Positions 44,960-54,396 of a DNA stretch of 64,000 bases are shown here, one piece after another. Position 1 is the first letter of the stretch. The number at the start of each line of letters is the position of its first letter. The position numbers and the translations under genes were made by a program. Source of the stretch: Escherichia marmotae (GTDB taxonomy: Bacteria > Pseudomonadota > Gammaproteobacteria > Enterobacterales > Enterobacteriaceae); NCBI RefSeq assembly GCF_002900365.1, contig NZ_CP025979.1:1922001-1986000 (forward strand). The letters are read 5' to 3'. The notes below the pieces were generated by a model. That model was not told the origin of the DNA, ran no database searches, and saw only the letters and a program-made list of their open reading frames with translations.

Positions 44960-44988
44960 AGATGGGGACAAGGAGGAATAATTTCAAG
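44960..44988 (-). promoter_or_regulatory. Sigma-32 heat-shock promoter of htpG
   Basis: On the minus strand CTTGAAA (44988-44982), a 14-bp spacer, then CCCCATCT (44967-44960): both boxes match the RpoH consensus closely. It lies about 55 bp upstream of the htpG start. Confidence 0.88.
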
Positions 44989-45012
44989 CGAGAGCAGGTG
45001 CTCCTGCTCTCG
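44989..45012. terminator. Stem-loop between recR and htpG
   Basis: CGAGAGCAGG and CCTGCTCTCG are perfect 10-bp arms around TGCT. It directly follows recR and touches the -35 box of the htpG promoter. No T-run follows on the minus strand, so it may be a weak terminator or an mRNA 3'-end hairpin. Confidence 0.6.
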
Positions 45013-45017
45013 TTTGC

Positions 45018-45623
45018 TTAAAAACGAATCTTATGGCGTCCGGCAAGAGAGTGTGACAGCGTGGTGCCATCAACCATTTCCAGTTCGCCGCCAACCGGTA
45101 CGCCATGCGCAATTCGACTGGCTTCAACGTCATATTGCGCGCAAAGCTCGGCAATATAGTTGGCAGTAGCTTCACCTTCGACCGTCGGGTTAGTTGCGAG
45201 GATCACTTCAGTGATTTTTTCCTCTGCCAGACGCTGTTCCAGGCGATCGAGACCGATATCGTCCGGGCCAATGCCATCCAGCGGTGACAAGTGCCCCATC
45301 AACACAAAATAGCGGCCTGAAAACTGCCCGGTCTGTTCAATGGCGTAGATGTCCGCCGGACTCTCCACCACGCAGATTTGGCCATTTTCCTGACGACGCG
45401 GATTTGAACAGATGTTACACACGTCCTGTTCGGTAAAGGTGCGACAATCGGCGCAGTGACCGATTTCCGACATCGCCCGGGTGAGCGCCTGCGCCAGACG
45501 CATCCCGCCGCTACGATCGCGCTGAAGCAGCGTGAACGCCATACGCTGCGCCGACTTCGGGCCAACGCCCGGCAGACAGCGCAGTGCTTCCATAAGCTGT
45601 GTTAACAGCGGGCTGGTTTGCAT
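45018..45623 (-). CDS. recR: Recombination mediator RecR
   Basis: 201 residues. A helix-hairpin-helix (LPGVGPKSAQRMA) is followed by the zinc finger Cys57-Cys60-Cys69-Cys72 and a Toprim domain (CVVESPADIYAIE). With RecF/RecO it loads RecA at gapped DNA. The start overlaps the ybaB stop (TGATG), the conserved dnaX-ybaB-recR operon. Confidence 0.96.
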   Translation of the reverse strand: MQTSPLLTQLMEALRCLPGVGPKSAQRMAFTLLQRDRSGGMRLAQALTRAMSEIGHCADCRTFTEQDVCNICSNPRRQENGQICVVESPADIYAIEQTGQFSGRYFVLMGHLSPLDGIGPDDIGLDRLEQRLAEEKITEVILATNPTVEGEATANYIAELCAQYDVEASRIAHGVPVGGELEMVDGTTLSHSLAGRHKIRF

Positions 45624-45952
45624 CAGAACGGCATCTTAAAGCCTGGTGGCAACTGCATTCCGGAGGAAACAGAGGCCATTTTTTCTTTCTGAGTTTCTTC
45701 GATGCGACGTGCTGCGTCGTTGAATGCCGCAGCCACCAGATCTTCCAACATCTCTTTGTCATCTTCCAGCAAGCTTGGATCGATCTCAACACGACGGCAG
45801 TTGTGCGCGCCGTTGATGGTCACTTTCACCAGACCTGCGCCGGATTCACCGGTCACTTCCAGCTTCGCGATTTCTTCCTGCATCTGCTGCATTTTTTCTT
45901 GCATCTGCTGGGCCTGCTTCATCAGGTTGCCCAGACCGCCTTTACCAAACAT
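45623..45952 (-). CDS. ybaB: Nucleoid-associated protein YbaB (EbfC family)
   Basis: 109 residues from MFGKGGLGNLMKQAQQ; the frame extends 5 codons upstream, but the Met at 45952 is the family start. The N-terminal Gln/Met-rich helix (MQEKMQQMQEEIAKLE) and the central beta-sheet (VKVTINGAHNCRRVEID) make the tweezer-like DNA-binding dimer. Part of the dnaX operon, 52 bp after dnaX. Confidence 0.95.
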   Translation of the reverse strand: MFGKGGLGNLMKQAQQMQEKMQQMQEEIAKLEVTGESGAGLVKVTINGAHNCRRVEIDPSLLEDDKEMLEDLVAAAFNDAARRIEETQKEKMASVSSGMQLPPGFKMPF

Positions 45953-46004
45953 AGGTTTCTCTCTCAATCACGTTAAGGATGACGATCATAAGCTGTGCTT
46001 ACGA

Positions 46005-47936
46005 TCAAATGGGGCGGATACTTTCTTCATCCAGCTCCGCATCGAAGAATCGACGCAGGGTCTGAATATTATTATCCGCAATAATGGACTCGCGCGCCTG
46101 CGCAAGTTTTTCTTCGTATATCGCCTGACGCCACTCCAGCGGCGTGCGCACCGCGGGATTATCATCTTCAACGATAGTCAGTTCAACCGTTGAACCCTTT
46201 AATGTGCTCAACGCTTCAGCCAGTTTTTGCTGTGCACCGTTGTTATTCAGATGCCGCTGGGAGGAACGCAAATGCAGACATACCGCGTTGCCGTTCTCCT
46301 CTTTCCAGGCATTTAATGCCACCTGTTCGACCAGTTTTGGTAGCGAAAGTTGGCTCACCTGAGCGGCCCACGGATCGCGTTCAATGGCTTCTGCCGCCAG
46401 CTTTGCCGCCAGTTCCGGCGTTTTTTCATGCTCCAGCGCCTTTTTCAGCGCCTTCGGTGTGGCGACCACTTCTTTTTGCTGCATCACCGGGGTGGTAGCC
46501 TTCCAGCGATACGCTTCTTTTTTGACTGGCGCTTTTTCCAGCGCCGATGGCACCGGACGCGCCTGAACGCGATCGGTGACCGAAGCCAGTCTTTCCAGCG
46601 CAGCGTTATTCACCGGCCGCGCGCGGGTAGCGGCTGCCGGTTCACTCTTTTTTGCTTTGGTCGCTCCCTGTGCGCGCTGCAGTTGCTGACGCGCCGCCAG
46701 CACCTGGCTGGTGGTTTCTGAGAGCGGTACGGTCGGTGCCTGCTGCGGCGCTGATTGCGGCTGCGGCGGCACTTGCGATGACGTCATTACCGCCGTTGGC
46801 GCGACGGGCGCAAAGGACTGGCGCGGCGCTTCCGGTTCGGGTAGCGGCATACGCGGATGGAATGCCAGCGCGCGCAGCAACGTCATCTCAACGCCCATGC
46901 GGCGATCCGGCGCATACGGTAATTCTTTGCGACCAATCAACAGCGTCTGATAGTAAAGCTGAATATCCGTCGGCGGTATGGTGCGCGCCAGTTCACGCAT
47001 CCGCAGTTCGATGGCCACCATGTCGTTACCCAGCGCGGCAGGCGAAAGCTGGACCATCGCAATGCGGTGCAGCAGGCCGAGCATTTCCACCAGCAACGCT
47101 TCCCACTCGATACCACGGGCTGCGGCATCGTTAATCAGCGCCATTACGCGCTCGCCGTTGGCCTCAACCATCGCTTCAACCAACGACAGAGCCTGATCGT
47201 CGTCAAGCGTACCCAGCATCGCACTGACCGCCTGGGTTGAAACCTGACCGTCACCGCTGGCAATCGCCTGGTCGGTCAGACTTAAGGCATCTCGCAAGCT
47301 GCCTTCAGCGGCGCGCGCCAGCAATTGCAACGCCCGCGGCTCGTAAGCGATATGTTCTTCGTTGAGGATGTGCTCAAGCTGATGGCGAATTTGCTCGACA
47401 TCCAGCGCCTTGAGATGAAATTGCAGACAGCGTGACAAAATCGTCACCGGCAATTTCTGCGGATCGGTCGTTGCCAGCAGGAACTTGACGTGCTCCGGTG
47501 GCTCTTCAAGGGTTTTTAGCAGTGCGTTAAAGCTGTGGCGCGACAGCATATGCACTTCGTCGATCAGATAAACTTTAAAACGACCACGCGCTGGCGCGTA
47601 CTGGACGTTATCCAGCAGGTCGCGGGTATCTTCGACTTTGGTGCGCGAGGCGGCATCGATCTCAATCAGATCGACAAAGCGCCCCTGCTCGATTTCACGG
47701 CAGTTATCGCATACGCCGCACGGCGTTGCGGTAATGCCGGTTTCGCAGTTTAGTCCCTTCGCCAGCAGTCGGGCGATAGAGGTTTTTCCGACGCCACGGG
47801 TGCCGGAAAAAAGATAAGCATGATGAATACGCCCTAACGACAAGCCGTTCGCCAGTGCGGTCAGCACATGTTCCTGGCCGACGACGTCAGCAAAGGTTTG
47901 TGGGCGCCATTTTCGGGCTAAGACCTGATAACTCAT
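46005..47936 (-). CDS. dnaX: DNA polymerase III tau (and gamma) subunit
   Basis: 643 residues for tau. The clamp-loader AAA+ domain has the P-loop GTRGVGKTS (about 45-53), a zinc module Cys64-Cys73-Cys76-Cys79 and the DEVHMLS Walker B region. The proline/alanine-rich linker and the C-terminal domains that bind DnaB and the polymerase complete tau. The shorter gamma subunit ends at a programmed frameshift (see 46642-46653). First gene of the dnaX-ybaB-recR operon. Confidence 0.97.
   Translation of the reverse strand: MSYQVLARKWRPQTFADVVGQEHVLTALANGLSLGRIHHAYLFSGTRGVGKTSIARLLAKGLNCETGITATPCGVCDNCREIEQGRFVDLIEIDAASRTKVEDTRDLLDNVQYAPARGRFKVYLIDEVHMLSRHSFNALLKTLEEPPEHVKFLLATTDPQKLPVTILSRCLQFHLKALDVEQIRHQLEHILNEEHIAYEPRALQLLARAAEGSLRDALSLTDQAIASGDGQVSTQAVSAMLGTLDDDQALSLVEAMVEANGERVMALINDAAARGIEWEALLVEMLGLLHRIAMVQLSPAALGNDMVAIELRMRELARTIPPTDIQLYYQTLLIGRKELPYAPDRRMGVEMTLLRALAFHPRMPLPEPEAPRQSFAPVAPTAVMTSSQVPPQPQSAPQQAPTVPLSETTSQVLAARQQLQRAQGATKAKKSEPAAATRARPVNNAALERLASVTDRVQARPVPSALEKAPVKKEAYRWKATTPVMQQKEVVATPKALKKALEHEKTPELAAKLAAEAIERDPWAAQVSQLSLPKLVEQVALNAWKEENGNAVCLHLRSSQRHLNNNGAQQKLAEALSTLKGSTVELTIVEDDNPAVRTPLEWRQAIYEEKLAQARESIIADNNIQTLRRFFDAELDEESIRPI
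46642..46653 (-). promoter_or_regulatory. dnaX: dnaX -1 frameshift site producing gamma
   Basis: The heptamer A AAA AAG (46653-46647) covers codons 429-430. After a -1 slip the next codons are GAG then TGA (46644-46642), giving a 431-residue gamma subunit. An AGGGAG Shine-Dalgarno-like stimulator lies just upstream, as in K-12. Confidence 0.93.
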
Positions 47937-48054
47937 TGGCAGGCTCTGAAACGCTGGAAGGTGGATTCACGAAGGGGTAATGCTAACACAGCCCCGTCAG
48001 AACGGCGAGGCTGAATGTACATCTTGTACTGCCCACGACGCGGGCTGGCAAAAA

Positions 48055-48606
48055 TTAGTGGCCCGGGAACGGGACAAGGCTATAACAGGTGATACCTTGA
48101 TTTTCGAGACGCTGTTCACCGCCGAGATCGAACAGATTAATGATGAACGCAGCGTCGGTGACTTCGCCACCCAGACGACGGATCAGCTTCACGGTCGCCT
48201 CAATGGTGCCGCCAGTTGCCAGCAAATCGTCTACGACCAACACTTTGTCGCCTGGTTTAATGGCATCAACATGGATTTCCAGTTTATCGGTGCCATATTC
48301 CAGGTCGTAAGTTTCACTGATGGTTTCGCGCGGCAATTTGCCCGGTTTACGTACCGGTACAAAACCTACGCCCAGGCCCAATGCTACCGGAGCACCAAAC
48401 AAGAAGCCACGTGCTTCGGTGCCCACAACTTTGGTAATACCCGCATTTTTGTAACGCTCAACCAGCAGGTCGATGCTGAGAGCGTAAGCTTTCGGGTCTT
48501 CCAGTAAGCTGGTGACATCACGGAACAGAATGCCGGGTTTTGGGTAGTCCTGAATGCTTTTGATGCTATTTTTGAGATACTCAAGCTGCTGTGCAGTCGC
48601 GGTCAT
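48055..48606 (-). CDS. apt: Adenine phosphoribosyltransferase
   Basis: 183 residues from MTATAQQLEYLKNSI; the frame is open 18 codons upstream, but the start at 48606 is standard. The PRPP-binding loop VLVVDDLLATGGT and the adenine-site region GTEARGFLFG are present. It makes AMP from adenine and PRPP. Located 118 bp upstream of dnaX on the same strand. Confidence 0.95.
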   Translation of the reverse strand: MTATAQQLEYLKNSIKSIQDYPKPGILFRDVTSLLEDPKAYALSIDLLVERYKNAGITKVVGTEARGFLFGAPVALGLGVGFVPVRKPGKLPRETISETYDLEYGTDKLEIHVDAIKPGDKVLVVDDLLATGGTIEATVKLIRRLGGEVTDAAFIINLFDLGGEQRLENQGITCYSLVPFPGH

Positions 48607-48767
48607 AAGTGTATGCCTGCTTGTTACGGTGGTACTCACGGCGCGTTTTAAACGTATCAAAAGTAACTTTTGTTTAACCTTTGACCGCCTGCGCCTGTGC
48701 TCGAAAACGCCAGAATGTACTGGCTGTGGGCGATAATTGCAACAGCGATTGTTGTGCTTCGCCGTTT

Positions 48768-49136
48768 TTATTGCTTTTCATCAATCACCGGGATTCGCCA
48801 CATAAAAATCAACAAACAACCGAGGATGATCAATAGCAGGATGCGTACCCACATCATATGTACAAACCACAACGAAATCGCAAAGGTTACGAGGATCAGT
48901 AAAATCGCTCTGGGCTTTGCACCGCGTGGCATTGCATGATATTTCTGCCAGAAGCGTAAATAGCTACCAAACCATGAGCGGTACAGCAACCAGGCGTGAA
49001 AGCGCGGGGAAGAACGAGCAAAACACCAGGCAGCCAGCAGGATAAACGGCGTCGTCGGTAATACCGGTAATACCACGCCCAGCGTACCCAGCACTACCGC
49101 CAGCCAGCCAATGATGATTAAAATGATTCGTTGCAT
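48768..49136 (-). CDS. ybaN: DUF454 inner-membrane protein YbaN
   Basis: 122 residues: a hydrophobic N-terminal helix pair (IIIGWLAVVLGTLGVVLPVLPTTPFILLAAWCFARSSPRF) carries the DUF454 signature, followed by two further helices. Function unknown. It is divergent from priC with a 69-bp spacer. It ends ...WRIPVIDEKQ, slightly shorter than the K-12 protein as I remember it. Confidence 0.9.
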   Translation of the reverse strand: MQRIILIIIGWLAVVLGTLGVVLPVLPTTPFILLAAWCFARSSPRFHAWLLYRSWFGSYLRFWQKYHAMPRGAKPRAILLILVTFAISLWFVHMMWVRILLLIILGCLLIFMWRIPVIDEKQ

Positions 49137-49205
49137 ATTAAGTGTTGTCAGCTTACAGAGTGGCTACTTTAGCATAACAATTATCATTTTCATTGAGGTC
49201 TTATC

Positions 49206-49733
49206 GTGAAAACTACCCTGCTGCTGGAAAAACTGGAAGGTCAGCTCGCCATGCTGCGCCAGCGTTGTGCCCCGGTGGCGCAGTTTGGCACGCTAAGCGC
49301 CCGTTTCGACCGGCATCTTTTTCAGACTCGCGCGACGACGTTACAGGCGTGTCTGGCTGAGGCTGGGGACAACCTGACCGCGCTTCATCACGCGGTCGAA
49401 CGGCAACAACTGCCACAAGTGGCCTGGCTGGCGGAACATCTGGTAGCTCAACTGGAAGCAATTGCCCGTGAAGCGGCGTCCTGGTCGCTGCGCGAATGGG
49501 ACAGCGCGCCGCCGAAAATCGCCCGCTGGCAGCGTAAACGCATTCAGCATCAGGAGTTTGAGCGGCGGCTACGTGAGATGGTTGCCGAGCGTAAAGCACG
49601 TCTGGCACAGGCGACCGATTTAGTCGAGCAGCAGACGCTGCATCGTGAGGTTGAAGCCTATGAAGCACGCCTGGTTCGGTGCCGCCATGCGCTGGAAAAA
49701 ATCGAAAACAGGTTAGCGCGTTTAACTCGCTAA
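49206..49733 (+). CDS. priC: Primosomal replication protein N''
   Basis: 175 residues, almost wholly helical and rich in Arg, Leu and Gln. PriC binds single-stranded DNA and SSB and, with Rep, reloads DnaB at stalled forks. The Arg-rich second half (WQRKRIQHQEFERRLREMV) belongs to the DNA-binding part. It is followed 13 bp later by rsmS. Confidence 0.93.
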   Translation: MKTTLLLEKLEGQLAMLRQRCAPVAQFGTLSARFDRHLFQTRATTLQACLAEAGDNLTALHHAVERQQLPQVAWLAEHLVAQLEAIAREAASWSLREWDSAPPKIARWQRKRIQHQEFERRLREMVAERKARLAQATDLVEQQTLHREVEAYEARLVRCRHALEKIENRLARLTR

Positions 49734-49746
49734 CAATGGAGAAAAT

Positions 49747-49914
49747 ATGTCACTGGAAAATGCCCCTGACGATGTGAAACTGGCCGTCGATTTGATTGTG
49801 CTGTTGGAAGAAAATCAGATCCCAGCCCGCACCGTGCTGCGCGCACTGGATATTGTAAAACGCGATTATGAAAAGAAATTAACGCACGATGATGAGGCGA
49901 AAAGTGATAAATAA
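49747..49914 (+). CDS. rsmS: Small protein RsmS (YbaM)
   Basis: 55 residues: MSLENAPDDVKLAVDLIVLL, then ENQIPARTVLRALDIVKRDYEKK and a charged tail ending EAKSDK, two residues longer than the 53-residue K-12 protein. It is a small helical DUF2496 protein; in Pectobacterium its relative RsmS influences secondary metabolism, but the role in E. coli is open. GGAGAA precedes the ATG. Confidence 0.88.
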   Translation: MSLENAPDDVKLAVDLIVLLEENQIPARTVLRALDIVKRDYEKKLTHDDEAKSDK

Positions 49915-49960
49915 ATGGGGCCGCTAAATGTCCCCACAGATTGCTGGTAAACGCAAAACT

Positions 49961-50060
49961 GCCTGATGCGCTACGCTTATCAGGCCTACACCGCTCCTGC
50001 AATATAATGAATTTTCGCGGTTTTGTAGGCCGGATAAGGCGGTCACTCCGCATCCGGCAT
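49961..50060. repeat. REP pair between rsmS and mscK
   Basis: GCCTGATGCGCTACGCTTAT...CAGGCC and the inverted TAGGCCGGATAAGGCGGTCA...GCATCCGGC, 40 bp apart, lie between convergent genes. Confidence 0.87.
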
Positions 50061-50088
50061 GAACAACGCGCACTTTGTCAGTAATCTC

Positions 50089-50116
50089 GGGGCAACTCAA
50101 TGCTGCCCCTTTTGTT
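50089..50116 (+). terminator. Terminator of priC-rsmS
   Basis: GGGGCA and TGCCCC form the base of a stem around ACTCAATGC, followed by TTTTGTTATT on the + strand. It ends at the mscK stop codon. Confidence 0.7.
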
Positions 50117-50117
50117 A

Positions 50118-53100
50118 TTACCCTACCGCAGGCGTCGGATCATCGCCTTTGTAGTCGCGCTTCACTTCAGTCACTTCATCGCCCTTCTCGTTGTGCAGAT
50201 GCACTTCAAGCTGGTTAAAGGCAATGTTGATGTCGTTTTCGCGGCACAACTGATCAATGGTGCGGTTCAGTTCATCGACAGTGCGGCTGCGGTCACGCAG
50301 TTCACGAACATACAAACGCAGCTCATGATCCAACGTGCTGGCACCAAACGCAGTGAAGAAGACTTCCGGCATGGGTTCGTGCATCACCCTTGGATGCTCC
50401 GCCGCCGCCTGAAGCAGTACTCTGCGTACTTTTTCCAGATCAGAACCGTAAGCCACACCGAGGCGGATCACCAGACGGGTGGTGGTGTCGGTTAACGACC
50501 AGTTGATCAGACGCTCGGTAACAAACGCTTTGTTCGGGATAATCACTTCTTTGCGATCGAAATCTGTAATGGTGGTAGCACGAATACGGATCTTACTGAC
50601 CGTCCCGGAGAAAGTGCCGATGGTTACTGTGTCGCCAATGCGCACCGGACGTTCGAACAGGATGATCAAACCCGAGACAAAGTTACCGAAGATCTCTTGT
50701 AAACCAAAACCCAGACCTACAGATAATGCCGCCGCCAGCCACTGGAGTTTATCCCACGATACGCCAAGCGACCCAAACACGGTCATCGCGCCAACGGCTA
50801 TGATGATGTAGTTAAGGATGGTAGTAATGGCATACGACGCGCCCTGACGCATATTCAGCCGCGACAGCACCAGCACTTCCAGCAAACCTGGCAGGTTGCG
50901 GATCAGCGCCCAGGCCACCATTGAGGCGATAATCGCAAACAGCAGGCTGCCCATCGTCACATTTTTCACCACCGCAGCCCCGGCTTCAGTGCCGTTGTAA
51001 TGCCACAGGGTGATGCTGTCGAGATAGCTGAATACGGTGATTAAATCGGACCAAATCGCCCAGAACATCAAACCAAACAGCGCAAACATCAGCAACATCG
51101 TAATACGCAACGTCTGCTGGTTGACTTGCTCCAGCGCGATGGTTGGCTCTTCCGGCGGCTCGGCACCTTCGGCCCCTTCTTTCACCAGATTCTGCCGACG
51201 CGCCAGCGCACGACGCCAGGCGATACGCCGTGCCGCCACGCTTAACCCACGCAGCACTGTCTGGTACAGCAAGTTCCAGACGATTACCAGATACACCGTT
51301 TCAATCCAACGCCCGGAGAGGCGCAGCGTAGTGTAGAAATAGCCTGTTGCAGTCAGCACCATCAGCGCAATCGGGATGATCGACAGCACGGTAATGGTGA
51401 CCAGACGCATGGTGTGGGATTCTTTATCACGCCAGCTTTCACGGCACATTGGCCACACCAGGAAGGCGATCAGCAGCAGGTTAAAGAAAATCATCGCCTG
51501 CCCCAGCACATCATCCATCAAATGCAGCGGGGAGAGTTCTGCTACCACAGACCAGAAATGGATTGGCAACAACGCGAGGCTGATGCGAACAATCTGCCGA
51601 CGCCAGTGGCTGGTCTGTTGCTCTGGCATACCAAAGTGACGAACCGCAACGCCGTTTTTCTCCAGCACTTTCCAGCACAGGCCAAACACCAGCCAGAAAA
51701 TCGCCAGTTTTTTGCTGAACGCCCACAGTAATTCACTGATGTTGAGCTGCATGGTCAGCAGAATCAGACCAACGGCGAGAATAATCAGACACACCGGCAG
51801 CGCGCGAATCAGGTCGATAAGAATCGCTTTTGGTGTGTTGAGCTGGCTATCGTTACGCAGGGAACCTACGGCGGAAGCCAGTTTTTGCTGATACGCTTTC
51901 AGCCAACCCAGACGCCAGTGGATCAGCCCGGCAATTAACAGCAGCGGTAAACCGGCAAGGAAAGCGATAAATACGGCGGGCCAGGCTTTTTCCCAGTTCA
52001 CCGTAATTTTCATCGACTTGAATTCATCCTGCAGCGTTTGCGGGAACGCCTTAATCCAGTCCCAGTCCATCGGACGGTTACTGTTCACCCAGAAAATTTG
52101 CTGGGTCAGGATAGATTTCAGGTTTTTCGACACGCTCATTAACTGCTGCTGGTTGATTTGCAGGTTAATGGCCATCATCAGTTGGTTACCCAACTGTTTG
52201 TTTAGCTGATCCAGCAGTTCACGACGCATATCTACCACTTGCAACAGTGCGTCACGGACTTCATCGTTGACTTCGTTAGCATGGCCCTCTTCCAGTTTGG
52301 CCACATAAGCATCGCTCTGGAACAGTGCATCACGTTGCTGGTTGACTTCGAACTGTTCGAGACGCAAATCCGCGATGCGGTTGGTCATGTTTTCCAGTTC
52401 ATCCGCCGACGGCAGCGTTTGTTGTTGTTGGTAAAGAATACGGGACAACAGCAGGCTGCCCTTCAGGACAGAAATCTGCTCTTTAATATTGCGTTCCGAT
52501 TGCAGCGCCCGCTCCAGCCAGTTTTTAACTTTGATGTTTTGCTGCATCAACTGATTGCCGTTTTCTGTGGCGCTAATCAGACGCTGACTTAATTGCTGGT
52601 TAATTTCCAGTTCCTGCTTCACCAGCGGGTTAGCCTGAATACGTGCAGCTTCGTCCGGCGTTGCCGCTTCCTGCGCTGTTTTTTCAGTTAATGTCAGGCG
52701 CTTGCTGTTCACCGCCTCCTGCAACAGTTGCAGTTGATGTTCCAGACGCGTGCTGTTCGCCGTCACGTAATCGCGTTGCTTTTGTAGGGTATCCTGTAAG
52801 ACGGTGTTCCCTTCCAGGCTTTTACGTTGCTGGTCAATCTCGGCATTCAGCAAAACCTGCTGCGCCTGCATCAACACTTTCTGGCTGGGACGTAAAGCCG
52901 CCTCACCAACCTCAGTGCCATCCAGACGGCTGCGAATTTGTTGCAACTGCTGCGAGGCGGTATACATCGCATTTTGCACGCGTTCGGGCTGCGTCTGTAA
53001 TGAAACCAACTGGCTGTTATAAGAAGCCAGATCGTTTTGTGCGTTTTGCAACTCGTCCAGCGCCTGCGAAACGCGAGACTCCAACTGACGTAACGACAGC

Positions 53101-53480
53101 GTACTCAACGTCTTACGGGTTTCTTCGTCGTTATCCACATCGCCAAGCGCAGTTAACGCAGCAGTCGCCTGGCGCATTTTCTCTGGTGCTTCGGCAACTT
53201 TTTGCCGTAATTGCACCGTTTCTTCTTTTACACGCTCGATTTTCTCAAGAGTGGCTAATGTGTCAGTAACATCTTGCTGTACCAGCTTATCCTGGGCAGA
53301 AAGATCTTTTTGTTTATTAAGCGAGTCAAGTTGTGCCTGTAGATCCGCTTTCGTCGGTAGATCACCATTCGATGACGCCCGCGCAAAGGCCGTGTTCTGG
53401 CATAACAAGACCAAAACAAAAGCAATAAATGCTGAAAAAACAAAATGTCGTGATCGTTTGTAATACTGGAACATAGTCAT
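50118..53480 (-). CDS. mscK: Potassium-dependent mechanosensitive channel MscK (KefA)
   Basis: 1120 residues. A signal sequence (MTMFQYYKRSRHFVFSAF to AFA) precedes a long periplasmic helical domain to about residue 490, about 11 membrane helices, and a C-terminal MscS module with the Gly/Ala-rich pore helix (ALSVGLGFGLQEIFGNFVSG). It opens under membrane tension at high external K+. Frame intact; a few changes from K-12 (for example DVTDTLATLEKIERV) are allelic. Confidence 0.96.
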   Translation of the reverse strand: MTMFQYYKRSRHFVFSAFIAFVLVLLCQNTAFARASSNGDLPTKADLQAQLDSLNKQKDLSAQDKLVQQDVTDTLATLEKIERVKEETVQLRQKVAEAPEKMRQATAALTALGDVDNDEETRKTLSTLSLRQLESRVSQALDELQNAQNDLASYNSQLVSLQTQPERVQNAMYTASQQLQQIRSRLDGTEVGEAALRPSQKVLMQAQQVLLNAEIDQQRKSLEGNTVLQDTLQKQRDYVTANSTRLEHQLQLLQEAVNSKRLTLTEKTAQEAATPDEAARIQANPLVKQELEINQQLSQRLISATENGNQLMQQNIKVKNWLERALQSERNIKEQISVLKGSLLLSRILYQQQQTLPSADELENMTNRIADLRLEQFEVNQQRDALFQSDAYVAKLEEGHANEVNDEVRDALLQVVDMRRELLDQLNKQLGNQLMMAINLQINQQQLMSVSKNLKSILTQQIFWVNSNRPMDWDWIKAFPQTLQDEFKSMKITVNWEKAWPAVFIAFLAGLPLLLIAGLIHWRLGWLKAYQQKLASAVGSLRNDSQLNTPKAILIDLIRALPVCLIILAVGLILLTMQLNISELLWAFSKKLAIFWLVFGLCWKVLEKNGVAVRHFGMPEQQTSHWRRQIVRISLALLPIHFWSVVAELSPLHLMDDVLGQAMIFFNLLLIAFLVWPMCRESWRDKESHTMRLVTITVLSIIPIALMVLTATGYFYTTLRLSGRWIETVYLVIVWNLLYQTVLRGLSVAARRIAWRRALARRQNLVKEGAEGAEPPEEPTIALEQVNQQTLRITMLLMFALFGLMFWAIWSDLITVFSYLDSITLWHYNGTEAGAAVVKNVTMGSLLFAIIASMVAWALIRNLPGLLEVLVLSRLNMRQGASYAITTILNYIIIAVGAMTVFGSLGVSWDKLQWLAAALSVGLGFGLQEIFGNFVSGLIILFERPVRIGDTVTIGTFSGTVSKIRIRATTITDFDRKEVIIPNKAFVTERLINWSLTDTTTRLVIRLGVAYGSDLEKVRRVLLQAAAEHPRVMHEPMPEVFFTAFGASTLDHELRLYVRELRDRSRTVDELNRTIDQLCRENDINIAFNQLEVHLHNEKGDEVTEVKRDYKGDDPTPAVG

Positions 53481-53601
53481 GATGAGTGAAGGTTTCTGAA
53501 CCTGAAGAACGACCTGAAATAGTCAAGCGGCTAGAATAGCACGGCGTGGAGAACCAGAATAGCAACAGCGAAAATGTCCAGGATAAATCCTGGAGTCTGA
53601 T

Positions 53602-54255
53602 TCAGGATTTTTCGTTGGCGGCAGGTGCACGAAGCGTGGGACAAAGGAGATACATTTCCAGCAATATAGCAACGTAATCGCGGGCTTCTTTTTTGAGATC
53701 AAAAGATTGCGGGGCAAACAGCCAATTTTCCATTAAACCGGAAATATAGCCGCGCATAATAATTGCTGCGCGACGCGTCATTAAATCCGCGGGCAGCATT
53801 TTCGCTTCAATACAATGTCTTAACGTTTGTTCTATACGCTCATAACTTTCAAGACAGAGATTACGTTGTGCCTGCTGAACGACTGCCATTTCTCCGACAA
53901 ATTCGCATTTATGGAATATAATCTCCATCAATAAGCGCCGCCGCTCTTCTGTCACCGTCGATTCAAGAACATGAATTAGTATTTCTCTTAACACAGAGAG
54001 TGGATCGCCAGGGAATTTTGCCTGATACTCAAGCTCTAGTTCACCAATATTGGATTCTGACAGCTCCCAGATCTCACTGAATAAATCCGACTTATCTTTA
54101 AAATGCCAGTAGATTGCACCACGCGTAACGCCTGCTGCTTTTGCAATCTCTCCCAGTGAGGTGGATGATACCCCCTGCTGTGAGAAAAGACGTAGAGCCA
54201 CATCGAGGATGTGTTGGCGTGTTTCTTGCGCTTCTTGTTTGGTTTTTCGTGCCAT
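53602..54255 (-). CDS. acrR: TetR-family repressor of acrAB
   Basis: 217 residues, two more than K-12 (ends APAANEKS). The TetR helix-turn-helix is residues 10-55 (TSLGEIAKAAGVTRGAIYWHF). The C-terminal ligand pocket binds many drugs and dyes and releases the repressor. Divergent from acrA; the operator palindrome lies at 54284. Confidence 0.95.
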   Translation of the reverse strand: MARKTKQEAQETRQHILDVALRLFSQQGVSSTSLGEIAKAAGVTRGAIYWHFKDKSDLFSEIWELSESNIGELELEYQAKFPGDPLSVLREILIHVLESTVTEERRRLLMEIIFHKCEFVGEMAVVQQAQRNLCLESYERIEQTLRHCIEAKMLPADLMTRRAAIIMRGYISGLMENWLFAPQSFDLKKEARDYVAILLEMYLLCPTLRAPAANEKS

Positions 54256-54283
54256 ATGTTAGTGAATTTACAGGCGTTAGATT

Positions 54284-54307
54284 TACATACATTTATGAAT
54301 GTATGTA
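54284..54307. promoter_or_regulatory. AcrR operator
   Basis: TACATACATT and AATGTATGTA are perfect inverted arms around a 4-bp centre, a 24-bp palindrome in the acrR-acrA spacer. It is the known AcrR site. Confidence 0.92.
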
Positions 54308-54396
54308 CCATAGCACGACGATAATATAAACGCAGCAATGGGTTTATCGACTTTTGACCATTGACCAATTTGAAATCGGACACTCGAGGTTTACAT